Origin: Terriglobus saanensis SP1PR4
Lineage (GTDB): Bacteria; Acidobacteriota; Terriglobia; Terriglobales; Acidobacteriaceae
NCBI RefSeq assembly: GCF_000179915.2
Contig: NC_014963.1
Location: 4,650,001 to 4,714,000 of the forward strand
Reading direction: 5' to 3'
DNA length: 64,000 bases
The stretch's first letter is position 1; each line of letters opens with the position of its first letter. Below are positions 43,672-52,766 of the stretch, piece by piece. Both the position numbers and the translations under genes were made by a program. Below the pieces are notes generated by a model. The model was given only the letters and a program-made list of their open reading frames with translations, did no database searches and was not told the origin of the DNA.

Positions 43672-45258
43672 ATGAAGCGCGAAGAGATGCTACAGCGAAT
43701 CAAGGCCCGTGGCGAAAAGCCCTGGGACATTGTCGTCATTGGCGGCGGAGCCACCGGCGTAGGCGTGGCCGTCGACGCAGCCGTGCGTGGCTATGACGTC
43801 CTTTTGCTCGAGCGCGAAGACTTCGGCAAAGGCACCTCCTCACGCTCCACCAAGCTCGTACACGGAGGCGTGCGTTATCTCGAACAGGGGAATGTTTCGC
43901 TCGTGATGGAAGCGCTCAAAGAGCGCGGCCTGCTGCGCCAGAACGCTCCGCATCTCGTACACGATCTGCCCTTCGTCGTGCCGAATTACTCGTGGTGGGA
44001 GGCGCCCTTCTACGGCATCGGCATGAAGATCTACGATCTGCTCGCCGCCAAATACAGCTTTGGTAAATCGAAGATCCTCAGCCGCGAAGAGACGATGGAG
44101 CGTCTGCCCAACATCGAAACCGCAGGCCTGCGCGGCGGCGTCGTATATCACGATGGCCAATTCGACGACACGCGCCTTCTCACGCATCTTGCGATGACCG
44201 CTGCAGACCACGGAGCGACGCTGCTCAACTACGCTGCCGTCACTTCGCTCACTCTAGGAGAAGACGGTTTCATCCAGGGCGTGATCGTTGAAGAGCGCGA
44301 GAGCGGCGAAACGATCTCCATCGCGGCAAAGTCTGTCGTCAATGCCACCGGCATCTTCACCGACGAAGTCCGCCGCATGGCCGAACCAGATGTGAAGGCG
44401 ATGGTCGCGCCCAGCCAGGGCATACATCTCGTCTTTGAACGCAGCTTCCTACGCGGCGAGACTGCGATCATGGTGCCGCACACCAGCGATGGACGCGTGA
44501 TGTTCGCTATCCCGTGGCATGGACACACCGTCGTAGGCACCACGGACACGCCCATCGACGGCCCCAGTTACGAGCCCAAGCCCTTCGAGCAGGAGATCGA
44601 GTTCGTTCTCGAAACCGCTGGCCTTTACCTCAGCCGCAAACCTACGCGCGCGGACATCCTCAGCATCTACGTCGGCATCCGCCCTCTTGTGAAAGCTACG
44701 GAGACGAGCGAAAAGGGCGGACAGACCAAGACCTCCGCACTCTCGCGCGATCATACGATCCACATCGACGGAAGCGGCCTGCTCACCATCGTCGGTGGCA
44801 AGTGGACGACCTATCGCCACATGGCGGAAGACTGCGTCAACCACGCGACCACGCTCGGTACACTCCCCGACGTTCCCTGCGGCACGCGCGATCTTCACAT
44901 TCACGGATACCTTCCCGATGCCGAAGCCACACTCGGCGAGATGGCCGTCTACGGCTCCGACGCTGCTGCCATCGAAGCGCTCGCAGTGGCCTCTCCTGAG
45001 CTTGCAGAGAAGCTGCACACCTCACTCCCCTATCGCAAGGCCGAAGTCGTATGGGCCGTGCGCGAAGAGATGGCACGAACGCTCGACGATGTACTCGCGC
45101 GCCGCACCCGCGCACTTCTACTGAATGCACGCGCTGCCATTGAAGTCGCAGAAGATGTAGCCAAACTGATGGCCCGCGAACTGGGACGGGACGGCGCGTG
45201 GATCGCCGCGCAGGTCACGGAGTTTCGTGCGATGGCTGCACAGTATCTGCCTACGTAA
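43672..45258 (+). CDS. glpD: Aerobic glycerol-3-phosphate dehydrogenase
   Basis: Membrane-associated flavoprotein that oxidises glycerol 3-phosphate to DHAP and passes electrons to quinones. The 528 residues show the FAD-binding DIVVIGGGATGVGVAVDA, the RSTKLVHGGVRYLEQ segment, IPWHGHTVVGTTDTP and GGKWTTYRHMAEDCV, followed by the C-terminal helical domain. I choose ATG 43672 with AGGAG seven bases upstream; an earlier in-frame ATG lies inside glpK. Middle gene of the glycerol operon. Confidence 0.97.
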   Translation: MKREEMLQRIKARGEKPWDIVVIGGGATGVGVAVDAAVRGYDVLLLEREDFGKGTSSRSTKLVHGGVRYLEQGNVSLVMEALKERGLLRQNAPHLVHDLPFVVPNYSWWEAPFYGIGMKIYDLLAAKYSFGKSKILSREETMERLPNIETAGLRGGVVYHDGQFDDTRLLTHLAMTAADHGATLLNYAAVTSLTLGEDGFIQGVIVEERESGETISIAAKSVVNATGIFTDEVRRMAEPDVKAMVAPSQGIHLVFERSFLRGETAIMVPHTSDGRVMFAIPWHGHTVVGTTDTPIDGPSYEPKPFEQEIEFVLETAGLYLSRKPTRADILSIYVGIRPLVKATETSEKGGQTKTSALSRDHTIHIDGSGLLTIVGGKWTTYRHMAEDCVNHATTLGTLPDVPCGTRDLHIHGYLPDAEATLGEMAVYGSDAAAIEALAVASPELAEKLHTSLPYRKAEVVWAVREEMARTLDDVLARRTRALLLNARAAIEVAEDVAKLMARELGRDGAWIAAQVTEFRAMAAQYLPT

Positions 45259-45312
45259 TGAAGACGGGTGCCACGCAGTGATATCGTAGGGCGTTGCAAT
45301 CTTGAGGTGAGA

Positions 45313-46053
45313 ATGCGCAGTCCGTTTCTCGGCGAGTTGATGGGAACGTTTGTGATGATCGTGCTCGGCGGCGGTGTGGTCGCGGGCGTTCTGCTCAAGA
45401 AGACCAAGGCCGAAGACGGCAATGCAACCGGCAAGTGGATGGTCATCACCACGGCGTGGGCATTCGCCGTACTCTGCGGCATCTTCACTGCGCAACTCTT
45501 TGGTAGCGCGGACGCACATCTCAACCCGGCCTTTACCCTGGCCTTCGCGATCAAGGGTGGAGAGTTCAACAAGCTGATCCCCTATGTTATGGCGCAGATC
45601 CTCGGCGCATTTCTTGGCGGCGTCTGCGTCTGGCTCTTCTACTTTCCCCACTGGGGGGTGACGGAAGATCAGGGAGCGAAGCTTGCGATCTTCGCCACAG
45701 GCCCGGCGATCCGGATGCCGCTGGCGAACCTCTTCTGCGAGTTCCTCGCGACGTTTGTACTGGTCATCGTTGCAGGCGGCATGAGTTCGAAGCTTGTACT
45801 CACAACCGGTGCGGCGGCAGGCCTGAGTCCTCTGCTCGTGAGCTGCCTCGTCTGGGGAGTTGGTCTTTCGCTCGGATCGACGACGGGATACGCCATCAAT
45901 CCGGCACGCGACCTCGGCCCACGTCTCGCACATGCCCTTATGCCGATCGCGGGCAAAGGCAGCAGTGACTGGGCCTATGCGTGGGTGCCTATCCTTGGGC
46001 CATGTGCCGGGGCTGCATTGGCTGGGTATGTTTTACGTTTGTTGAATGCTTGA
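45313..46053 (+). CDS. glpF: Glycerol facilitator / aquaglyceroporin
   Basis: A 246-residue MIP-family channel for glycerol uptake. Six hydrophobic helices and the two NPA boxes (HLNPAFTLAF and YAINPARDLGPR) are present; the Asp after the second NPA-Arg is typical of glycerol channels over water channels. GAGG precedes ATG 45313. Last gene of the glpKDF operon, 54 bases after glpD. Confidence 0.95.
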   Translation: MRSPFLGELMGTFVMIVLGGGVVAGVLLKKTKAEDGNATGKWMVITTAWAFAVLCGIFTAQLFGSADAHLNPAFTLAFAIKGGEFNKLIPYVMAQILGAFLGGVCVWLFYFPHWGVTEDQGAKLAIFATGPAIRMPLANLFCEFLATFVLVIVAGGMSSKLVLTTGAAAGLSPLLVSCLVWGVGLSLGSTTGYAINPARDLGPRLAHALMPIAGKGSSDWAYAWVPILGPCAGAALAGYVLRLLNA

Positions 46054-46065
46054 GAGATAAGGCAG

Positions 46066-46195
46066 GACTTTTGTCATCCCGTAGGGCAGCGAAGGGATCT
46101 GCTTTTGGCTTCCACGCAGATCTGGTTTATGCGCTCCGCGCGACCCCATCCTTTAGCGAAAAGCTGCGAAAGAATGGGGCACAAAGCGAAAGCAA
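46066..46195. repeat. Composite intergenic repeat, copy 4
   Basis: Holds TTTGTCATCCCGTAGGGCAGCGAAGGGATCTGCTTTTGG (quoted in part: TTTGTCATCCCGTAGGGCA), then GCGCTCCGCGCGACCCCA and GCGAAAAGCTGCGAAAGAATGGGGCAC pieces, all shared with the copies at 10676, 12650 and 62565. No coding potential. Confidence 0.7.
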
Positions 46196-46197
46196 AC

Positions 46198-46752
46198 TTA
46201 CTTCTTAGCAAGCTCCGCTTCAATCGCCTTCACAATCACAGCATCATCCGGCAGCGTGTCTGGGGAGAACCGTGCGACGATCTGCCCATCCCTCGCCACA
46301 AGAAATTTCTCGAAGTTCCAAAGAAGCTCAGGCTCCTTATTCGGCGAGATACCGTACTTCACCAATCCCTCGATAAAAGACTGCTTCCCTTCACCGACGG
46401 AGGTAGGTTTAGCAGCGATGAGCGCCCGATAGAGCGGATGCTTTTCCGGTCCGGTTACGGTGATCTTCGAAAAGAGTGGGAATTCGACGCCAAAGGTCGA
46501 TTTACAGAAGGTGGCAATCTCGTCGTTGGATCCCGGCTCTTGACCGGCAAAGTCGTTCGCCGGAAGTCCGAGGATTTCGAGGCCGTTTTCGCGAAAGCGC
46601 GCGTACAGCTTTTCGAGCGCGTCGTACTGTTTCGTCAGGCCGCACTTGGAAGCGACATTGACGACGAGCAACACCTTGCCACGATAGGGAGCAAGGGAGG
46701 TGGTCTCGCCGTCAATGCGCTGGAGAGGAATGGAATAGAGATCGTTCGCCAT
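46198..46752 (-). CDS. Glutathione peroxidase family protein
   Basis: Thiol peroxidase of about 184 residues that reduces peroxides, in bacteria usually with thioredoxin. The catalytic Cys37 is in VNVASKCGLT, the Gln in LPANDFAGQEPG, and the Trp-Asn in ELLWNFEKFLV, so the tetrad is complete. I choose the ATG at 46750-46752 (MANDLYSIPL); other ATGs lie 6 and 42 bases upstream. Cytoplasmic. Confidence 0.93.
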   Translation of the reverse strand: MANDLYSIPLQRIDGETTSLAPYRGKVLLVVNVASKCGLTKQYDALEKLYARFRENGLEILGLPANDFAGQEPGSNDEIATFCKSTFGVEFPLFSKITVTGPEKHPLYRALIAAKPTSVGEGKQSFIEGLVKYGISPNKEPELLWNFEKFLVARDGQIVARFSPDTLPDDAVIVKAIEAELAKK

Positions 46753-46799
46753 AGACATAGAGTACATTCGGGCAGGGCAGTCCGAATCCCTCAAACGGA

Positions 46800-47282
46800 C
46801 TAAGAGACTTCGACCGGCAGCTTCTGGCGGCGCTTTTTGTAGGCCGCGAGATCGCTCTGCCAGGCGGCGAGAGGACTTTCACTGTCCGTCTGCTTTTGCA
46901 GAAGGGCAACCTGCTCGCCAAACGTGGTGGGCACAGAGGTCTTCTGGAACGCAGCTTCGTCGCTGGCCGTCTCAGCAGAGACGGAAGCCGCTTCCGCTGC
47001 TGCGGCGGCTTTGGCGACAGTGGACGTGGCATCTACGGTTTCGTCCGTACGGAACGAGCGAGGAAGCTCCGAGGGATTGAACTCGATGCCGAGTGCGGCC
47101 AACGAGCGCGCCTGCGTGGCGAGCTGTTCGCGCTTGGTAGTCGCCTTACGGACAGCAGCCTCGCGCAGGGTCTCCGTCGGGAAGATCTCGTGCTTGACGA
47201 GGTGGATCAGCTTGCGGTCAAAGAGATCGATTTCGCGATGGATGTCGCGCAGGGTGTATTTATCTTGCGGAAGTGTACGCAT
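46800..47282 (-). CDS. Hypothetical protein, helical
   Basis: 160 residues, no signal peptide or motif I recognise. The N-terminal half is helical and charged (YTLRDIHREIDLFDRKLIHLVKHEIFP), the middle is Ala/Ser/Glu/Thr-rich, and the end is basic (KKRRQKLP). Codon use matches the flanking genes. About 48 bases upstream of the glutathione peroxidase start on the same strand, so perhaps one transcript. Confidence 0.6.
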   Translation of the reverse strand: MRTLPQDKYTLRDIHREIDLFDRKLIHLVKHEIFPTETLREAAVRKATTKREQLATQARSLAALGIEFNPSELPRSFRTDETVDATSTVAKAAAAAEAASVSAETASDEAAFQKTSVPTTFGEQVALLQKQTDSESPLAAWQSDLAAYKKRRQKLPVEVS

Positions 47283-47526
47283 ACGGGTGACTTGCTCCGT
47301 GGATCGCGATTGGCGTTGGTTGAGAAACGGCTGCAGGAAAGAAGTACGCTGCGGGGTGCAGCATTTAACCTGCTACTAGTGAGATGCCAACTGACGGGAA
47401 GATGCGAGCCGGAAGAACGATTATATTTCGTAGCGCAGAGCTTTTGTGGGGCGTGACGGTTAAATGCACAAGGGAGACAGCGGTAGTGCCGTCCCCCTCC
47501 TGCGAAACTGTGTGTGACGTAGCGAT

Positions 47527-47730
47527 TTAGGCTACGGCGCGGACGTTTTCTGCCTGCCAGCCCTTGGGGCCCTTTACTACGTTAAACTCAACGCGCTGAC
47601 CCTCTTGCAGGCTGCGGAAGCCCTGTGCCTGGATAGCGGTGTGATGAACGAAAACATCTTCGCCATTATCGCGCGAGAGGAATCCGAAACCCTTGGCGTC
47701 GTTAAACCACTTCACTGTTCCCTGTTCCAT
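47527..47730 (-). CDS. Cold-shock-domain RNA chaperone
   Basis: A 67-residue CspA-type protein with RNP1 (KGFGFLSR) and RNP2 (DVFVHHTAI) RNA-binding motifs after [16 protein letters not shown] lies eight bases before the ATG at 47728-47730. About 150 bases separate it from the next gene upstream, which would hold the long 5' UTR usual in this family; no structure was worked out. Confidence 0.96.
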   Translation of the reverse strand: MEQGTVKWFNDAKGFGFLSRDNGEDVFVHHTAIQAQGFRSLQEGQRVEFNVVKGPKGWQAENVRAVA

Positions 47731-47890
47731 TTGCGTTTCCCTTGTCGTATTACTATGAATTACCGCTGGATCATGGACTAGGGTTTGCTGGTGTAGCAGT
47801 AGTGCGGACGAGCAAAGGACCAAGATCGGATCTGCGATTACGGTAAATATTAGCACGAATGTGTAAAAAAGGTGCAAACCTTATTTGGCT

Positions 47891-48538
47891 TCATACGTCC
47901 AATTCGGTTTTGCTCCCGGTTTCTTCGGTATTGCCCGGAAGCAGGCGTTCCAGAAGTAACCGGAGCGTCGAGACCTCCTCCTCAAGACGCTGCACACGCA
48001 TTGCCAGAGATTCGCCAGCCTCCCTCGGGACAGGATTCACGGCATCGATTTCCACAGGGCCACACAGCAGGTGTGCATAACGCGATTCCTTTGAACCGCT
48101 CTGCCGGGGCAGTACTGTGACCAGCGATTCTTCCCTCTCGGCCAGACGGTTCAGCGCCGAAAGTACCGCGGGGATGTCGTCGAAGCTGAAAAGGCGGTCC
48201 GACCGCTGTCGCAACTCGCCCGGCGTCTGCGGTCCACGCAGCAGAAGCAGACAGAGCACTGCCGTCTCATCCCGACGCAGATTAAAGACAGTCCGCGCAC
48301 GGTTTTCATATCGGGGTACACGCGTGTCATGCGTTGTGGAAACCAGATCGGCGTCCTCCAGATCGCGGAGAGCGGAGCGGATGTCCCCCTCCACCAGCGA
48401 CATCACCGGATCGCGTGAAGACTTCTGGTTACTTGCCGCCAGAAGAGCGTTCAGCGAAAGCGGATAGTACTCAGGCGTCGTAATCTCTTTTTCGATCAGC
48501 GCCCCAAGAACGCGTGCCTGTATGGGAGTCAGTTCCAT
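47891..48538 (-). CDS. DUF480 (YceH-like) protein
   Basis: 215 residues with two winged-helix domains typical of the YceH/UPF0502 family: LTPIQARVLGALIEKEITTPEYYPLSLNALLAASNQKS at the start and RGPQTPGELRQRSDRL in the second domain, then a C-terminal coiled-coil end (AMRVQRLEEEVSTLRLLLERLL). Possibly a DNA-binding regulator; role not known. Confidence 0.9.
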   Translation of the reverse strand: MELTPIQARVLGALIEKEITTPEYYPLSLNALLAASNQKSSRDPVMSLVEGDIRSALRDLEDADLVSTTHDTRVPRYENRARTVFNLRRDETAVLCLLLLRGPQTPGELRQRSDRLFSFDDIPAVLSALNRLAEREESLVTVLPRQSGSKESRYAHLLCGPVEIDAVNPVPREAGESLAMRVQRLEEEVSTLRLLLERLLPGNTEETGSKTELDV

Positions 48539-48547
48539 GGCTCCATG

Positions 48548-49444
48548 TTACGGCTTCGGCGGATCCGGCTTCGCTTCGGGCGTAGCCTCCTTCGTCATAG
48601 GTGCCACAATGTGCGCGCTCACCTGCGTGCGATGAAAATCTGTGTACGTAGCCACAAAGCTCCACGTCGTATGTCCATTCCCTACGATCGTTGCCGACCC
48701 TTCGCGTCGAGCGATGCCGCTCGAACTCATCTCCGCGCTCGTATCCTGCCTGGCCTTGGACCGGATTTTGACGGGCATCCAGAAGAGCTTGTCTCCCAGC
48801 AGCACCTGTCCGTACTCCGCGCTCCATGTCCACGGCCCCAGGACGCCCGGAAAGAGTTGGTGTTCCCGAATGTGCCTTTCCACACGGATGACCTCCATAC
48901 TGACGGGGTCAATCGTCGCCTTGCCGCTCACCTGCTCAAACTGCGGACAGTCCGGTCCACGCTCCTCCTTCGGCAGGTCGGCAAAGTCCACCTCGATCCG
49001 CTCCAGTTCGCCATGCGACCGGTGCGTCTTCAGCTTGTAGTTGAAGCAGGCCTCTGAAGGCGTGGAGACCGCCTCCAGTCCAGAGCCGAAGACACCCGAT
49101 AGAATACTCGGCCCCTGGATCTTCTGCTCTTCCCCGGAGAGAGCTCGGCCATTGATCGCCTTCACCGAGCGCGATTCCTCGAAGTTCGCCACACGTTTCA
49201 CAACGGTCCGCCGCAGCCGGAAGACGGAATCCGTCACCGTCCGCATGAACCCTCGCGTATCGCCCATATCCATCTCGGAAACCACATGTTCGTTGCAAAA
49301 GAAGTTCGGCACCGACTGGTAATAGGCGATGCGGTTTTGATCCAGCCGCGCAAGTACCTCGTCCAGCGTTGGGTCGGGGGCGGTCTGTGCGCCCGCCACT
49401 ACATGGACAAAGGCTAGGAGCACAAGGAAGAGATGACGCGGCAT
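48548..49444 (-). CDS. Secreted protein of unknown function
   Basis: About 298 residues. The ATG at 49442-49444 gives a signal peptide (MPRHLFLVLLAFVHVVAGAQT); upstream codons are not signal-like. The mature part has a coiled pattern of strands (VVSEMDMGDTRGFMRTVTDSVFRLRRTVVKR, GHTTWSFVATYTDFHRTQVS in part). It ends with a Pro/Lys-rich tail. Similar proteins appear common in Acidobacteriota but no function is known to me. Confidence 0.7.
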   Translation of the reverse strand: MPRHLFLVLLAFVHVVAGAQTAPDPTLDEVLARLDQNRIAYYQSVPNFFCNEHVVSEMDMGDTRGFMRTVTDSVFRLRRTVVKRVANFEESRSVKAINGRALSGEEQKIQGPSILSGVFGSGLEAVSTPSEACFNYKLKTHRSHGELERIEVDFADLPKEERGPDCPQFEQVSGKATIDPVSMEVIRVERHIREHQLFPGVLGPWTWSAEYGQVLLGDKLFWMPVKIRSKARQDTSAEMSSSGIARREGSATIVGNGHTTWSFVATYTDFHRTQVSAHIVAPMTKEATPEAKPDPPKP

Positions 49445-49710
49445 GCCGAGAATGATAGCGCGGAGAAACTTATCTCGTGTCGAAGCTCCCCAGAGCCTAG
49501 ACTTTGCACACTTTCGTAAGTCTTCCCAGAAAAGGAATAACAACAATTTCCGCTCAAAAAGATAAGCCTGGGAGGGAGGCTTCTATCCCCTCAATCATAA
49601 GATAAAATTTGCACCTCCGTAATGGCCAATCCCAGCCCTTGCGGAGATCTTTCGGGGCTGAAGATAGCCTCCACCGGAATAACCGCGATTACCACAAAGT
49701 GAGAACAAGG

Positions 49711-50616
49711 ATGAAAAAGAGACCGCCAAACGTCTTAATTCTGGTGCTGGCTCTATTTGCGCAGGGTGCCGTACTTGCCACAGCGCAAACAGCGAGTGCG
49801 CCCAACTATCTTCAGGAGCGCTCTCAACGGGCGAAGGCGCTTACCCAACCCTACGGCTGGTTCTCTCTGATTGCGCTGGAGTGGATCAAACCGGGACTCA
49901 ACACCATCGGTTCGGCGAAGGACAATTCCATCGTTCTACCCAAGGCCCCGGCACATTTGATGACGCTGAATCAGACAGGCGGCAAGGTAGAGTTGATCGC
50001 GGCAGATAAGTCTCTGACCGTGGCGGGAACGCGGCCGGAACTGCATGGCGCTCATCCGGTCATCAGCGCGGACGAGGGCGACAAATCCGCGATGGCTGTC
50101 GGCGCTCTGCACATGTGGGCAATCAACCGAGGCGACAAGCGATATCTGCGCGTCAAGGATTCCGAGGCTCCGACCCTGAAGCAGTTTCATGGATTGCGCT
50201 GGTATGCGCCGCAACCTCAGTATCGCGTGACGGCGCGATGGATTCCTTACAGCGGCCCCCACACCTTACAGGTGATCAACAAGCTTGGGCAGAAGACGCC
50301 AACCAAGGTCCCGGGATACGTGGAATTCGAAATCGACGGGAAGAAGCAGAAGCTTGTGCCAATGGAAGCAAGCCCGGAAGAGCTTTTCTTTGTATTTCGC
50401 GATATGACTTTTCTAAAGACCACAGACGGGGGGCGCTTTCTCACGACCGCTGGACCTTCCGCTGGCCTGAACAAACCCGGCACCGTAGTTCTCGATTTCA
50501 ATAGTGCGGTAAATCCGCCGTGCGCCTATTCTCCCTTTGCGACTTGCCCTCTGGCCTCACCTGAAAACAGGCTTCCGGTCTCAATCCCGGCGGGCGAGAA
50601 ACGCTACGAAGACTAG
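49711..50616 (+). CDS. DUF1684 family secreted protein
   Basis: About 301 residues: signal peptide (NVLILVLALFAQGAVLATAQT), then the family features GLNTIGSAKDNSIVLPKAPAH, LRWYAPQPQYRVTARWIPY and the strongly conserved C-terminus NPPCAYSPFATCPLASPENRLPVSIPAGEK. I choose ATG 49711, with AGAACAAGG upstream; a longer frame lacks a signal. Convergent with the next gene, six bases apart. Function unknown. Confidence 0.88.
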   Translation: MKKRPPNVLILVLALFAQGAVLATAQTASAPNYLQERSQRAKALTQPYGWFSLIALEWIKPGLNTIGSAKDNSIVLPKAPAHLMTLNQTGGKVELIAADKSLTVAGTRPELHGAHPVISADEGDKSAMAVGALHMWAINRGDKRYLRVKDSEAPTLKQFHGLRWYAPQPQYRVTARWIPYSGPHTLQVINKLGQKTPTKVPGYVEFEIDGKKQKLVPMEASPEELFFVFRDMTFLKTTDGGRFLTTAGPSAGLNKPGTVVLDFNSAVNPPCAYSPFATCPLASPENRLPVSIPAGEKRYED

Positions 50617-50622
50617 CGACCT

Positions 50623-51894
50623 TTATCCTCTGCAGGTATAAGGCCCAAACACAGCCCGGACGCCGCCATTCTCCACAGCACTGTCCACCACCAGGATGCG
50701 ATAGCTTCCGCCGCCGGTAGCTACCCGCACCACCACGTGTCCGCGCCGACTCTTCAGCAAAGGCGTAAAGCGGCGGTTCATCAGTTCGTTCGCCGGGAGC
50801 ACGTCCAGCGCGAAGACGTCGTGCGTTGCGCCACGTCCCCAGGCTCCGAGCATCCGCTGCAACTGCATCGCGCCCGCATGGCCCACATCCCATGCCTGCA
50901 CGATGTACGCCTGCGCGTCGAGGTTGCGCACAAACTCCGGTCCACAGGCATCGAAGTAGCCATGATGATCCGCTGCCGCTACTTCGGTTCGACCAGCGGC
51001 CTTCGTCACAGGCGACTCCACATCCTGCCACGGCACACGACCGTCGTGCGTGTCCGACGAAAGATCGCCGCCTGCGAAATAACTGAATTTGCCATAGGAA
51101 AGCCGCAGCGCGACGGACGAAAGATTCTCGTTGGGACGGTCTTCCGGAGCGAGATTCTGCGCCGCCGGAAAATCCGTGTGCGTTCCGTCACCCTTGCCGT
51201 TCCAGATCACTCCATTCGCGGAGAGCATGCGCACCGCGAACTCCGGATATTTTTCTGAGCTGCGCAGCTTCACCTGCTCCGTCGAACCGACCTTTACTTT
51301 CTCTACCGCGCGCGCCGTCTCCACGCGATGCTTCAGATACGCGATGTAGTTCGTCGTGAACGCTCCCGGCGGTGGGGCAAAGGGAGCGTACTCGGGATAC
51401 CCACGGTCCAGCAGAGTCGTAATCGGCATCAGCGCATCCACATCGCTCACGCCAGTGAGATGAAATCCACCGCTCGCGGCCAGCGGCGTTTCGGTGCTGA
51501 CATCGCCGACATGGTCTGGGTGCACATGTGTCACCACCATATAATCCAGCTTCGCGCTTGCAGAATGTTGCAGCGCATACCGTGCCTGCCATTCGCCTGC
51601 GCGACGCGAGGCATCGGGTCTCGCCTCGCTACTCGTCGCCACGGCAGCATTCGGAGATCCCACAGCCGACGCGCCCGCATCGATCATCATCGTCGTGCCG
51701 TCCGGCCCGACGATCAGCGTGCAGTTGCCGCGGCCCGTATCGATGTGGTGGAGATCAAGTTCGCCCTCGCGGCGTGACGGCAGCGGAGATCCAATCTCCC
51801 TGCCCGTATCCGCGCGCATCACACCACCCACCAACGCTGCCGCCGCAAAAGATTTCAACATCACACGCCGATCGATACCCGCAGAGATTCTCAT
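50623..51894 (-). CDS. Exported metallo-beta-lactamase-fold hydrolase
   Basis: 423 residues. An N-terminal twin-arginine-like signal (DRRVMLKSFAAAALVGG) precedes an MBL-fold domain with the HVHPDHVGD metal site after LDYMVVTH, the second site at YFAGGDLSSDTH, and a late conserved ADHHGYFDACG. The fold resembles ComEC-type hydrolases rather than beta-lactamases. Substrate unknown. The PIN/VapC gene lies 65 bases upstream on the same strand. Confidence 0.8.
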   Translation of the reverse strand: MRISAGIDRRVMLKSFAAAALVGGVMRADTGREIGSPLPSRREGELDLHHIDTGRGNCTLIVGPDGTTMMIDAGASAVGSPNAAVATSSEARPDASRRAGEWQARYALQHSASAKLDYMVVTHVHPDHVGDVSTETPLAASGGFHLTGVSDVDALMPITTLLDRGYPEYAPFAPPPGAFTTNYIAYLKHRVETARAVEKVKVGSTEQVKLRSSEKYPEFAVRMLSANGVIWNGKGDGTHTDFPAAQNLAPEDRPNENLSSVALRLSYGKFSYFAGGDLSSDTHDGRVPWQDVESPVTKAAGRTEVAAADHHGYFDACGPEFVRNLDAQAYIVQAWDVGHAGAMQLQRMLGAWGRGATHDVFALDVLPANELMNRRFTPLLKSRRGHVVVRVATGGGSYRILVVDSAVENGGVRAVFGPYTCRG

Positions 51895-51959
51895 GAGATT
51901 GCGTTCAGTCTCTCATCCCTTGCGCAGTCGCAAGAGGGATGGGGGTCGCTCGCAGCAAG

Positions 51960-52403
51960 TCATTTCCTTTCCAACAGCAGGACATGCGCGCTGTATTCAT
52001 TTCCAGCAAGGTGCAGGATTCCCTTGTCCATCGTGACCAGAACCAAATCCTCCCGCACGGCAAGGCCGAGCAGATATGCATCTGTGACCTGCTTTGTGCC
52101 ATACAACCGCGTGGAAAAGGGGCTGCATAAACTTCGCCAGTCGGCAGTGATGGGCAGGTAGTGATAGCCCGGCACCTGCGCCATCCTTGCAAGAACCGCC
52201 GTGGCCTCGGTCATGGTGATCTGCCCAGGACGCGGTGCGGTCGCATTCCGAAGAAAGCCCGCCTCCGTAAACGGGCAAATGGCCCATAGAAGACTTGGAG
52301 TGTTGAACCACGCCGTCACGAGTTGATGGTGTGTGTGATCTTCCGACAGCAGCGCAACGAACACGTTCACGTCCAGCAGGTATTCGGCTTTAGACAACCT
52401 CAT
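51960..52403 (-). CDS. VapC-type PIN-domain toxin
   Basis: A 147-residue PIN-domain protein with the acidic active site: Asp in YLLDVNVFVALL, Glu in PFTEAGFLRN and Asp in QVTDAYLLGLAV plus VTMDKGI. VapC toxins are RNases, often against tRNA. It overlaps the antitoxin gene by 14 bases, an arrangement consistent with a type II toxin-antitoxin pair. Confidence 0.88.
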   Translation of the reverse strand: MRLSKAEYLLDVNVFVALLSEDHTHHQLVTAWFNTPSLLWAICPFTEAGFLRNATAPRPGQITMTEATAVLARMAQVPGYHYLPITADWRSLCSPFSTRLYGTKQVTDAYLLGLAVREDLVLVTMDKGILHLAGNEYSAHVLLLERK

Positions 52404-52635
52404 CCTCCGAGGCTTCCTTCACCATCTCCGGAGTGAGCTTGTCGCCCGTTCCGGCGACCACGAGATATCCATGCTGGCTCGTCTTCAGTCTGGGCAAGTC
52501 GCTCCCCGCCTCCGGTGCTTGCTCCGCCCGGCGAACAAGTTCGCTGAGAGCGGCAGACAAGGTGATTCCCTTTGCACCTGCATACGCAGAGGTAAAGCTG
52601 TACACGTCTGCATCCAGATTTACAGTCAATCTCAC
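52390..52635 (-). CDS. VapB-like ribbon-helix-helix antitoxin
   Basis: About 81 residues. The RLTVNLDADVYSFTSAYAGAKGITLSAALSELVRR region fits a ribbon-helix-helix DNA-binding domain, with a charged C-terminus for toxin contact. The frame is open to a TTG at 52680, but that stretch coincides with a perfect operator palindrome, so I take GTG at 52633-52635 as the start; other GTG codons are possible. Antitoxins of this type repress their own operon with the toxin. Confidence 0.75.
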   Translation of the reverse strand: MRLTVNLDADVYSFTSAYAGAKGITLSAALSELVRRAEQAPEAGSDLPRLKTSQHGYLVVAGTGDKLTPEMVKEASEDEVV

Positions 52636-52645
52636 ACCCACATTC

Positions 52646-52669
52646 TGCACCAATTTAAAAATTGGTGCA
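52646..52669. promoter_or_regulatory. VapBC operator palindrome
   Basis: Perfect 11-bp inverted repeat TGCACCAATTT-N2-AAATTGGTGCA, just upstream of the chosen antitoxin start. Typical of the binding site of a ribbon-helix-helix antitoxin or VapBC complex. Confidence 0.65.
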
Positions 52670-52699
52670 AGACGCAACAAATGGTGAGTAGCTGAGGAT

Positions 52700-52758
52700 A
52701 AGGATTTGGCTCCCGGAGATCACGAAAGCAAATCCCTCCCGCTGCTGGGATGACAAAA
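52700..52758. repeat. Short member of the intergenic repeat family
   Basis: Carries GGATTTGGCTCCCGGAGATC...AAAGCAAATCCCTCCCGCTGCTGGGATGACAAAAGG (quoted in pieces), similar to the TCATCCCG...GATCTGCTTT module of the larger copies but more diverged. Confidence 0.45.
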
Positions 52759-52766
52759 GGTGGTTG

